Below, piece after piece: positions 1 to 6,559 of a stretch of 8,358 nt of DNA (position 1 is its first letter; every line of letters begins with the position of its first letter). The notes under the pieces are model-generated. The model worked only from the letters and a program-made list of their open reading frames with translations, searched no databases and was not told the origin of the DNA. The stretch covers positions 1-8,358 of the forward strand of contig CAMOTT010000083.1 of the NCBI GenBank assembly GCA_946626015.1. The letters run 5' to 3'. The translations under genes and the position numbers were made by a program. The stretch comes from an uncultured Clostridia bacterium (GTDB lineage Bacteria; Bacillota; Clostridia; Oscillospirales; Acutalibacteraceae).

Positions 1-1010
1 TCCTCAACGAGGGACTTTATCCCTATACCAAGAGATACCTGGGCACCTTCAACAACCACTTCTCAACCATCGGTCTTCTGGGTATGAACGAGGCCGGTCT
101 CAATGCAAAATGGCTCCGCAAGGATATGACTCATAAAGAGACCCAGGAGTTCACAAAGCAGGTGCTCAACCATATGAGGGAACGCCTCTCTGACTATCAG
201 GAGATGTACAACGGCGAGCTCTTCAACCTTGAGGCTACTCCGGCTGAATCCACATCATACCGTCTGGCAAGGCATGACGTAAAGCAGTTCCCCGATATCA
301 AGACTGCCAACGATAACGGAACACCTTACTACACCAACAGTTCAAACCTTCCCGTGGGCTATACAGACGATATCTTTGACGCGCTTAATATTCAGGATGA
401 TATCCAGACTCTGTATACGTCGGGTACCGTTTTCCACGCATTCATAGGTGAAAAACTGCCCAGCTGGCAGTCCGCGGCGAACCTTGTGCGCAAGATAGCT
501 GAAAACCACAAGCTGCCCTATTACACCATTTCTCCCACGTATTCCGTGTGCAAGAACCACGGCTATATCGTTGGCGAGCACTTTACCTGCCCCGAATGCG
601 GCGAACCCACAGAGGTTTACAGCCGTATTACCGGTTATTACCGCCCTGTACAGAACTGGAACGACGGTAAGGCGCAGGAGTATAAGGACCGCTTACTTTA
701 CGATGTTATAAACAAGACCGAGATCAAGAGCACGGTCAAAGCCGAACCCAAACCCGAGGAGGATGTCTGCGAATCCTGCAACGATGACGGCACTATCCTC
801 TTTGCCACAAAGACCTGCCCCAACTGCAAGGTTGCCGCAGCCATGCTTGACAAGGCCGGCATAACCTTTAAAAAGGTCTTTGTTGAGGACGATCCGGATT
901 GGGCAAAGGAGCTTTGTCTCAAGCAGGCGCCTACACTTGTTATTAAAAAAGCCGGCAACGTGGAAAAATATACCAACGTTTCCAACATCAAGCGTTATAT
1001 TGAGGGTTAA
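1..1010 (+). CDS. nrdD: Anaerobic ribonucleoside-triphosphate reductase NrdD, C-terminal part with fused glutaredoxin-like domain (5' partial)
   Basis: Class III ribonucleotide reductase reduces ribonucleotides to deoxyribonucleotides without oxygen, using a glycyl radical installed by the radical-SAM activase NrdG. The reading frame is open from the window edge (codons from base 3; the ATG at 84 is internal), so the start lies upstream. Seen in order: the NrdD core segment YTKRYLGTFNNHF (bases 21-59); the Cys-rich zinc site with CKNH (549-560) and CPEC (588-599); the glycyl-radical loop RITGYY with the radical glycine at 633-635; a linker with an extra CESC (768-779); and a thioredoxin-fold domain with CPNC active site (816-827) and cis-proline motif APTLVI. 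Standard NrdD ends shortly after the radical loop, so the last ~80 residues are an added redoxin domain. The downstream flavoprotein gene starts 5 bp later, which suggests that thiol-derived electrons rather than formate drive catalysis (inference). No nrdG is visible in this window. Confidence 0.95.
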   Translation, partial: LNEGLYPYTKRYLGTFNNHFSTIGLLGMNEAGLNAKWLRKDMTHKETQEFTKQVLNHMRERLSDYQEMYNGELFNLEATPAESTSYRLARHDVKQFPDIKTANDNGTPYYTNSSNLPVGYTDDIFDALNIQDDIQTLYTSGTVFHAFIGEKLPSWQSAANLVRKIAENHKLPYYTISPTYSVCKNHGYIVGEHFTCPECGEPTEVYSRITGYYRPVQNWNDGKAQEYKDRLLYDVINKTEIKSTVKAEPKPEEDVCESCNDDGTILFATKTCPNCKVAAAMLDKAGITFKKVFVEDDPDWAKELCLKQAPTLVIKKAGNVEKYTNVSNIKRYIEG

Positions 1011-1015
1011 ATCTT

Positions 1016-1930
1016 ATGTATGACATCATTGTGATCGGCGGCGGGCCCGCCGGATTGACTGCGGCTTTGTATGCCCTTCGCGCCAACAAAACAGTGATGG
1101 TGATCGAAAAAAATATATTCGGCGGTCAGATCACTTTTTCCCCGAAGATAGAGAACTATCCCGGTTTTTCCAGCGTCAGCGGTAACGAACTGGCGGACAG
1201 CCTTGTGGAGCAGGTTCTTGCTCAGGGCGCTGAGGTGGAGCTTGAAGAAGTTGTCAGTATCCAAAAATCGGAGTCCGGATTTAAAGTTATCACCGATTGC
1301 AAAGAATATACTTCAAAGAGCGTTATCGTAGCTCTCGGAGCAAAGCACAGGCTGCTGAACGTCAGCGGTGAGGCCGATTATATCGGCAACGGCGTTTCGT
1401 TCTGCGCGGTTTGTGACGGAGCGTTTTACGAGGGAGAGGACGTTGCCGTGATCGGCGGAGGCAATTCCGCTTTGCAGGAGGCTCTGCTGCTTTCGGATAC
1501 CTGCAAAACCGTGACCGTTGTGCAAAACCTTGATTACCTCACCGGTGAGAAAAGACTTGCAGAAACCCTTGAAAACCGAAGCAACGTGGAGATAAAGCTC
1601 GGGTTCACCGTCAGCGGCTTTGTTGGCGGAGATGAGCTTGAGGCTGTTGTTATAAAGGACGGCAAAACAGGCGAAGAAAGCAGGCTCAATGTCAAAGGCG
1701 TGTTTGTGGCCATTGGTCTCGCCCCGGAAAACGGTATAATAAAAGAGCTTGCCGACCTTGACAAGATCGGTTACGTTGTTGCGGACGAAAGCTGCTCTAC
1801 AAAAACAAAAGGCTTATTTGTGGCCGGTGACTGCCGTACAAAGAAGGTAAGGCAGATCGCAACCGCTGTTGCGGACGGCGCCAGCGCCGCCCTTGCCGCC
1901 TGCGAGTACATAGATTCATTGAAAATTTGA
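1016..1930 (+). CDS. Thioredoxin-reductase-like FAD flavoprotein
   Basis: This 304-residue protein has the size and architecture of low-molecular-weight thioredoxin reductase: an N-terminal FAD-binding GGGPAG (residues 8-13), a central dinucleotide-type domain with GGGNSA (147-152), the redox-active CAVC pair (C130, C133) and a C-terminal FAD segment GDCRTKKVRQIATAVADG (271-288). It should reduce a CxxC redoxin, and the CPNC domain fused to the upstream NrdD is the obvious partner. The ATG at 1016 follows the nrdD stop by 5 bp, with a GAGGG ribosome binding site (1002-1006) lying inside the nrdD end, so the genes are translationally close. Odd feature: the family's NADPH-phosphate recognition motif HRRxxxR is absent. 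At that position, after the beta-strand VTVV, the sequence reads QNLDYL (170-175). The electron donor may therefore be NADH or ferredoxin rather than NADPH. The flavoprotein call is secure; the cofactor is not. Confidence 0.92.
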   Translation: MYDIIVIGGGPAGLTAALYALRANKTVMVIEKNIFGGQITFSPKIENYPGFSSVSGNELADSLVEQVLAQGAEVELEEVVSIQKSESGFKVITDCKEYTSKSVIVALGAKHRLLNVSGEADYIGNGVSFCAVCDGAFYEGEDVAVIGGGNSALQEALLLSDTCKTVTVVQNLDYLTGEKRLAETLENRSNVEIKLGFTVSGFVGGDELEAVVIKDGKTGEESRLNVKGVFVAIGLAPENGIIKELADLDKIGYVVADESCSTKTKGLFVAGDCRTKKVRQIATAVADGASAALAACEYIDSLKI

Positions 1931-1943
1931 TTTTAATCAGAAA

Positions 1944-1969
1944 AACCTCTCTCTTTTATGAGGGAGGTT
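1944..1969 (+). terminator. Hairpin after the flavoprotein gene, probable terminator
   Basis: A 10-bp stem (1944-1953 pairing with 1960-1969, one G-U pair) encloses a 6-base loop, 13 bases after the stop codon of the thioredoxin-reductase-like gene. The stem is preceded by AAAAA but is followed by CTCTGCTG rather than a clean T-tract, so intrinsic termination in the + direction may be weak. Read on the - strand, the same stem is followed by TTTTT. The 112-bp gap to the rhamnosidase start holds no convincing -35/-10 promoter that I can see. Confidence 0.5.
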
Positions 1970-2027
1970 CTCTGCTGTAAGATATTTATATCAATAAACC
2001 GTGCGACTAAAAAAGACATTCAACATG

Positions 2028-2036
2028 AAAGGGTGG
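2028..2036 (+). promoter_or_regulatory. Ribosome binding site that decides the rhamnosidase start
   Basis: AAAGGGTGG lies here, with AAAGGG ending 9 bases before the ATG at 2043. The upstream in-frame alternatives, GTG at 2001 and ATG at 2025, have no comparable purine-rich site before them. The site therefore supports ATG 2043 as the start. Confidence 0.65.
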
Positions 2037-2042
2037 CGAACT

Positions 2043-4502
2043 ATGGGTCATATTGAGCCTGTTTTCGGCAAAGCAAAATTTATTTTTACCGATTATCAAA
2101 CGTATTTTTCTACCGCCTCAGGACCATGGAGCAACATTTGGGAATTCAACGGTCAAAAGGACACTCTCCCCTATTTGAAGGGTCTTCCTGTTTTGTTTAA
2201 GGATTTTGATATCACCGGAGTTAAGACGGCAAAGCTTTATTTCACCGCATTGGGCTGCTGCGAAATTTTTATAAACGGCCAACGTGTGGGCTCGGACGAA
2301 CTTAAGCCCGGATATTCAAGCTATGAAAAAAGAGCGCTTTATTATGAATACGACGTGACCGGTCTTATTAAAGAAGGCGCAAACAGGATCCTTGCTGTTC
2401 TTTCCGCCGGCTGGTATTCCGGCAGGATATCAAACGGCTTATGCGGCAACAAAGAGCCGGCTTTTTTGGCCGCCTTAAACATTGACGGCAAAAACGCCGT
2501 TATTACAGACGAAACCTGGCAGGCCTTTACCGGCGGGCAGATCCGCTTTGCTGATATCTGGGACGGCGAAGTAAGAGATGCCCGACTTGCGGACTACTCC
2601 GAGCTTTCAATACCCGGCGCAAAAACCGAGGATTGTAAAAACGCCGATATCTGCGATTATTTTGACGGCGACGTCACTCCTTTCATTGGCCCCACCGTTA
2701 AAATCAGGGAGGGTCTTGATCTTAAACCTGTCTCAATGGCTTTGAGCGACGGCATCAAATATAACGGTTCGGATTTTGGCGAGCTTAATATAGTAAACGT
2801 AAGCAATTCGTTCCCTGTCAGCGTCAAAAGAGGCCAGATGCTTACTGTTGATTTTGCACAGGAAAGCGTGGGCTGGGTCAAACTTAAAGTCAAGGCAAAA
2901 CCGGGAACAAGGATCCAGATGCGTTATGCTGAGTTTTTGAACGATTCCGGTCTGCTTTCAAGGGGCAATGACGGCGCTAAGGGTTCGGTATATACTGTCA
3001 ACCTTCGTACAGCTAAGGCTAAAGCGGTTTTCTATACGGGCAATGGTGAAGTGAGCGAATATAGACCCACATTTACCTTCTTCGGCTACCGCTATTTAGA
3101 GCTTGTTTCTGACGGCGAGTTTGAGGTGCTGGATATGACCGCCCAGGTCGTGGGTTCAGATAACAATGAGATTGGGCGCATTGAAACCTCGGACGAACTT
3201 ATAAACAAGCTTATCTCCAACGTCATTTGGGGTCAGCGCAGCAACTACCTTTTTGTGCCCACAGATTGCCCCCAGCGTGATGAAAGACTTGGCTGGACGG
3301 GCGATACCCAAGCCTTCAGCACAACGGCGGCTTATAATGCCGATGTATACGGCTTCTTCCGCAAATGGCTCCAGGATGTTAGGGACGCTCAGGGCGAATC
3401 CGGCGAAGTGACCGACGTGGTGCCCAGGAGCGGCATATTCGGCAGCTTTGACGCCGCCGCATGGGCGGACGCCGCTGTTATCGTTCCCTACAATCTCTAC
3501 CGCATCTACGGCAAAAAGGAGATGATCGAGGAGCACTTTGATTGCATGGACAAATACGTCCGCCATCTTATAAATGAGTATGGTTACCGGGGTCCCGAAC
3601 CCAGATACGGCGATTGGCTGGCCTATGAGTACTGCGACAACGCTTTCCTTTCCTCTGCGTTTCTTGTTCACGATATCGATATGCTCATGTATCTTGCCGG
3701 GGAGATCGGAAAAAACGACGCTGTGAGCTATTACAGGCAGGAGCGTGAAAAAGCCTACGCCTATTTCCAGGAAAACTTTCTTGCTGACGGTTATCCCGTA
3801 AAAGACACGCAGACGGACTACGTTATCTCCCTTGCCTTTGGCCTTTTGGATGAGGAAAATGCAAAAAAAGCGGTTGCAAGGCTCAAGGAGAAGATCGTTA
3901 AAAACGGCTTCAGGCTGTCCACCGGCTTTGTTGGAACTTATAACCTCTGTCCGGCGCTCAGCATGATGGGAGAGGACAACCTCGCCTACTCCCTGCTCAT
4001 GCAGCGCGGTGATCCCTCATGGCTTTACAGCGTAGAGCAGGGCGCCACAACTATTTGGGAAAGATGGAACTCATATACTAAAGAAAAGGGCTTCGGCGAC
4101 GTGGGGATGAACTCCTTCAATCACTATGCCTACGGCTCAATAATGGAGTGGATGTACAGATTTATGGCCGGTATCGAGCCGGAGGAACCCGGATTTAGCA
4201 GGATCCTTCTTCAGCCCAGAGTGGATACCCGTTCCGGCGATGAGCTTCCCGAAGGACAAAGCCTGATGAAATGGGTCAAAGCGGAATACCAAAGCACCAA
4301 CGGCAAGATAACCTCCGCCTGGTCAACTGAGGATGGTTTCGTTTATGAGTGTGAGATACCCACTGAAGCAACCCTTCACCTCCCCGTTTTCGGCGATCAG
4401 CTCACTATCAATGGCATTGAGCACAAGCCCGGCGACTTTGAGCGCAAAGGCGATTGCCTTGTTATAGAGCTTGCCCCCGGGAAATACGTTTTTGAGCAGT
4501 AA
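2043..4502 (+). CDS. Alpha-L-rhamnosidase, glycoside hydrolase family 78, cytoplasmic
   Basis: GH78 enzymes release terminal alpha-L-rhamnose from plant glycosides, flavonoids and polysaccharide fragments by an inverting mechanism. The 819-residue product from ATG 2043 shows the family's order of parts: an N-terminal jelly-roll domain with EIFINGQRVG and LKPGYSSYEK; a second beta domain with AQESVGWVKLKVKAKPGT; the (alpha/alpha)6 catalytic barrel with the signature TDCPQRDERLGWTGD, containing the presumed general-acid Glu at 3282-3284; the second acidic site TIWERWNS, with the presumed general-base Glu at 4059-4061; and a C-terminal beta domain. Catalytic roles are assigned by family analogy. 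There is no signal peptide, anchor or S-layer repeat, so it should act inside the cell on imported rhamnosides. It appears to be a single-gene unit, with a hairpin on each side and no transporter, regulator or rhamnose-catabolic gene beside it. Length is at the short end for the family; nothing appears broken. Confidence 0.93.
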   Translation: MGHIEPVFGKAKFIFTDYQTYFSTASGPWSNIWEFNGQKDTLPYLKGLPVLFKDFDITGVKTAKLYFTALGCCEIFINGQRVGSDELKPGYSSYEKRALYYEYDVTGLIKEGANRILAVLSAGWYSGRISNGLCGNKEPAFLAALNIDGKNAVITDETWQAFTGGQIRFADIWDGEVRDARLADYSELSIPGAKTEDCKNADICDYFDGDVTPFIGPTVKIREGLDLKPVSMALSDGIKYNGSDFGELNIVNVSNSFPVSVKRGQMLTVDFAQESVGWVKLKVKAKPGTRIQMRYAEFLNDSGLLSRGNDGAKGSVYTVNLRTAKAKAVFYTGNGEVSEYRPTFTFFGYRYLELVSDGEFEVLDMTAQVVGSDNNEIGRIETSDELINKLISNVIWGQRSNYLFVPTDCPQRDERLGWTGDTQAFSTTAAYNADVYGFFRKWLQDVRDAQGESGEVTDVVPRSGIFGSFDAAAWADAAVIVPYNLYRIYGKKEMIEEHFDCMDKYVRHLINEYGYRGPEPRYGDWLAYEYCDNAFLSSAFLVHDIDMLMYLAGEIGKNDAVSYYRQEREKAYAYFQENFLADGYPVKDTQTDYVISLAFGLLDEENAKKAVARLKEKIVKNGFRLSTGFVGTYNLCPALSMMGEDNLAYSLLMQRGDPSWLYSVEQGATTIWERWNSYTKEKGFGDVGMNSFNHYAYGSIMEWMYRFMAGIEPEEPGFSRILLQPRVDTRSGDELPEGQSLMKWVKAEYQSTNGKITSAWSTEDGFVYECEIPTEATLHLPVFGDQLTINGIEHKPGDFERKGDCLVIELAPGKYVFEQ

Positions 4503-4510
4503 TAAGAAGA

Positions 4511-4587
4511 TAATATAAATCAGCAAACTCCCTCCGCCATTGCCTCGGCAGTGACGAAGGGAGTTTTTTTCGTGCTGATTATAATTA
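4511..4587. repeat. Long imperfect inverted repeat at the convergence of two genes
   Basis: Outer arms of about 15 bases (4511-4525 and 4573-4587) are reverse complements with a perfect inner 8 bp (AATCAGCA / TGCTGATT) and TAAT/ATTA ends. They enclose the terminator hairpin at 4526-4570. The right outer arm runs into the stop codon of the deacetylase gene (4585-4587). The two-tier palindrome is more elaborate than an ordinary terminator. It may be a small dispersed intergenic element, but only one copy is in this window. Confidence 0.45.
4526..4570 (+). terminator. Rho-independent terminator of the rhamnosidase gene
   Basis: Left arm 4526-4544 and right arm 4547-4565 form a stem of up to 19 positions with two C-A mismatches and one G-U pair; the last pairs must open to leave a stable loop. 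The stem is followed by a run of T to 4570. It starts 24 bases after the rhamnosidase stop, so it terminates that gene. On the - strand the same stem is followed by only TTTG, so it is a weaker stop for the opposing deacetylase gene, but it may still serve both. Confidence 0.85.
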
Positions 4588-5292
4588 CGGCAGCAATCTT
4601 TTTGCCGTTCTTCTGCCGTAGTTCATATCCGGCCTGAAGCCCTCGGCGTAGTCCACGCCGCACTGATAGCCCCTGACCCTTGAGCAGTTTTTAACAAAGT
4701 CAACAAAGTCGATCTTATCGTGCTCCTTCATCCACTTTATCTGCGACTCGTGGCAGGAAAGGGCTTTGAGCTTCAAGTCTATGCTGTCTGTGATATCCAC
4801 ATTCTCCGTGGGTTCAAACCCTGTGTTAGCGAGGGTATCCATCATATACAGGGGACATATGGGCGCGATGCTTTGACCGCTTTCGCTGTCATAATGGGTC
4901 AGGCTTGCGCAGCAGGTGGCTCTGAACACAAGTCGGTAGGTCTCGGTGTGGTCACGATGGTAATCCCTGTCGGAATGTGTAATGATAAAATCAGGCTGAA
5001 CCCTGCGCAAAAGTCTGACGAGTTTTTCTACCTGTTCCTCGTTATTTGAGTCAACATACTGGTCGTCGATGTCAAGGGAGCAATGTTCCGCTCCGATGAT
5101 CTCCGCGGCCTTTTGCGCCTCATTGAACCTGATGACTGACAATTCATCCGGCATGATCTCAACGTGACCCAAATTCCCGTTTGAAACGTGGCAAACAAAC
5201 ACCTTGTGCCCTGCTTTGACGTACTTTGAAAGGGTTCCGTAGCAGGCTATTTCAAGGTCGTCCGGATGAGCTCCGATAGCAAGAACGTTCAT
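4585..5292 (-). CDS. PIG-L / LmbE family zinc-dependent deacetylase
   Basis: PIG-L/LmbE enzymes remove N-acetyl groups from sugars such as GlcNAc conjugates, using a single zinc ion. The 235-residue product begins MNVLAIGAHPDD, the family's hallmark N-terminus. H9, D12 and the later HRDH pair (H112, H115) are the expected zinc ligands, with D11 the likely catalytic base; roles are by family analogy. There is no signal peptide or membrane segment, so it is cytoplasmic. In-frame starts farther upstream (GTG ending at 5322, ATG at 5308) would add residues before the strand that normally opens this fold, and they lack a ribosome binding site, so the ATG at 5292-5290 is chosen. It is last in the minus-strand block, 125 bp after the aldo/keto reductase, and converges on the rhamnosidase gene. 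The substrate cannot be named. Relatives act in mycothiol, bacillithiol, antibiotic and glycoconjugate pathways, and nothing nearby points to one of them. Confidence 0.9.
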   Translation of the reverse strand: MNVLAIGAHPDDLEIACYGTLSKYVKAGHKVFVCHVSNGNLGHVEIMPDELSVIRFNEAQKAAEIIGAEHCSLDIDDQYVDSNNEEQVEKLVRLLRRVQPDFIITHSDRDYHRDHTETYRLVFRATCCASLTHYDSESGQSIAPICPLYMMDTLANTGFEPTENVDITDSIDLKLKALSCHESQIKWMKEHDKIDFVDFVKNCSRVRGYQCGVDYAEGFRPDMNYGRRTAKRLLP

Positions 5293-5297
5293 TTTAA

Positions 5298-5302
5298 TCA
5301 CC
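5298..5302 (-). promoter_or_regulatory. Ribosome binding site that decides the PIG-L deacetylase start
   Basis: On the minus strand GGTGA is followed by a 5-base spacer and the ATG at 5292-5290. The same GGTGA plus 5-base spacing occurs before the DUF6873 gene in this window, which strengthens the choice of this internal start. Confidence 0.6.
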
Positions 5303-5417
5303 ATGCGATTCAGAAACCGCACAAAAAGAGATGAAAAATCACCCTTTTATGCCCGAATCGCTCCTCCCTTCTGATTTTTTCACACTATTACTCCTTTCGA
5401 TAAAATTCCGACGTGCC

Positions 5418-6542
5418 TCAATCAAACATTTCAGAGGCAACTTTCAGCTTTTCAATGATATCAATATGCTGCGGACAGACGGATTCGCATTGGCCACAGG
5501 CTATGCAGTCGCCTGCCTTGGGGCCTTTTCTTGTCTCCCAGCCGTAATTTCCGGCCGCGCCTTTTTTGTTGTTGAACACAAGCCGGTTGTTCACCGCCCT
5601 GAAAATGCCGGGAATATTGATGCCTTGAGGGCAATCTTTAGTGCAGTAGTGGCAGGCTGTACAGGGTATCTTTTCAATGGCGTCGATCTCCCGGCGCACA
5701 CGGTCAATAACCTCAAGCTCCTCCTCTGTCATAGGCTTAAAGTTTTCCATGGTCTTAAGATTATCCTGCATCTGTTCAATGTTGGACATACCGCTCAAAA
5801 CGGTGATCAGACCGTCAAGGGAAGCGGCGTAGCGCAGCGCCCAAGAGGATACGGAAGCATCCGGGTCATAGTCCTTAAAAATCTTTGAAATATGCTCCGG
5901 AAGCAGCGACAAGGAGCCGCCCTTTATTGGCTCCATTATAACCACAGGCAGACCGTATTTGCGTACAGTTTCGTAGCAAAGTCTTGACTGAACTGCGGGG
6001 CTTTCCCAATCCGTGTAGTTTATCTGCAGCTGGACGAATTCTACCTCATGGGCGTGCTTTTTCAATATGCCCTCAAGTACGTCAGCTTTGTCGTGGAAGG
6101 AAAAACCGATATGTTTTATCAGCCCTTTTTTCTTTTGCTCTGCCACAAAGCTCCAGATATCATAATCGTCAAAATAGCGGGTTCTGTCGTCCCCGAGATT
6201 GTGGAGCAGATAAAAGTCAAAGTAGCCTGCCCCTGTGCGCTCAAGGGAGGTGTAGAACATATCCCTCGCCTCCTGAGCGTTCTTTGCCCCGGCCCAGGCC
6301 GGAAGTTTTGTTGCAAGGTAAAAGCTCTCCCGCGGGTACCGGGCAACAAGCGCCTCCTTTACTGCCATTTCGGATTTTCCATTAAGGTAGCCGTAAGCGG
6401 TATCAAAATAAGTAAAGCCCTTTTCGATGAACTTATCCACCATTGTTTTGGTTTGTTCGATATCAACGTCGCTGCCGATCATCGGCAGTCTCATCAGTCC
6501 GAAGCCCAGCTTTGGTATATCCTTACCCAAATACTTTTCCAT
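5418..6542 (-). CDS. Aldo/keto reductase with C-terminal double 4Fe-4S ferredoxin domain
   Basis: The 374-residue protein joins two modules. Residues 1 to about 285 form an aldo/keto reductase TIM barrel with the catalytic tetrad D47, Y52, K79 and H114, seen in FDTAYGYLNGKSE, ATKLP and YLLHN. Residues 294-356 carry two cysteine sets, CTACHYCTKDCP (C294, C297, C300, C304) and CIACGQCESVCP (C346, C349, C352, C356), each fitting a 4Fe-4S cluster. Such fusions are common in anaerobic Firmicutes and probably exchange electrons between a pyridine nucleotide and ferredoxin while reducing a carbonyl; the physiological substrate is generally unknown. A strong AAAGGA ribosome binding site (6553-6558) lies 10 bases before the ATG. 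The upstream DUF6873 stop is 17 bp away, so the two are likely co-transcribed. No terminator follows the stop at 5418. It is cytoplasmic, with no signal peptide. Confidence 0.93.
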   Translation of the reverse strand: MEKYLGKDIPKLGFGLMRLPMIGSDVDIEQTKTMVDKFIEKGFTYFDTAYGYLNGKSEMAVKEALVARYPRESFYLATKLPAWAGAKNAQEARDMFYTSLERTGAGYFDFYLLHNLGDDRTRYFDDYDIWSFVAEQKKKGLIKHIGFSFHDKADVLEGILKKHAHEVEFVQLQINYTDWESPAVQSRLCYETVRKYGLPVVIMEPIKGGSLSLLPEHISKIFKDYDPDASVSSWALRYAASLDGLITVLSGMSNIEQMQDNLKTMENFKPMTEEELEVIDRVRREIDAIEKIPCTACHYCTKDCPQGINIPGIFRAVNNRLVFNNKKGAAGNYGWETRKGPKAGDCIACGQCESVCPQHIDIIEKLKVASEMFD

Positions 6543-6559
6543 AGCTTTTCATCCTTTCT

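Noticed and set aside
2001..2042. GTG 2001 or ATG 2025 as the rhamnosidase start
   Set aside because: No ribosome binding site precedes either one. AAAGGGTGG sits 9 bases before ATG 2043, and the extra residues do not resemble the GH78 N-terminus.
3156..3671. 171-codon minus-strand frame inside the rhamnosidase gene
   Set aside because: Antisense shadow of an intact GH78 catalytic domain, with no family resemblance and no independent signals.
5293..5322. GTG-initiated longer form of the PIG-L deacetylase
   Set aside because: It adds 10 residues ahead of the usual first strand, has no ribosome binding site, and covers the GGTGA that serves the internal ATG.
5305..5361. 7-bp inverted repeat GCGATTC / GAATCGC as a stand-alone operator or attenuator
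   Set aside because: Short arms with a 43-base spacer could easily arise by chance in a gap this size. It is mentioned only alongside the leader ORF.
5331..5888. 185-codon + strand frame over the 3' part of the aldo/keto reductase
   Set aside because: Antisense to the conserved iron-sulfur domain, with low-complexity composition and no recognisable motif. The minus-strand gene explains the region fully.
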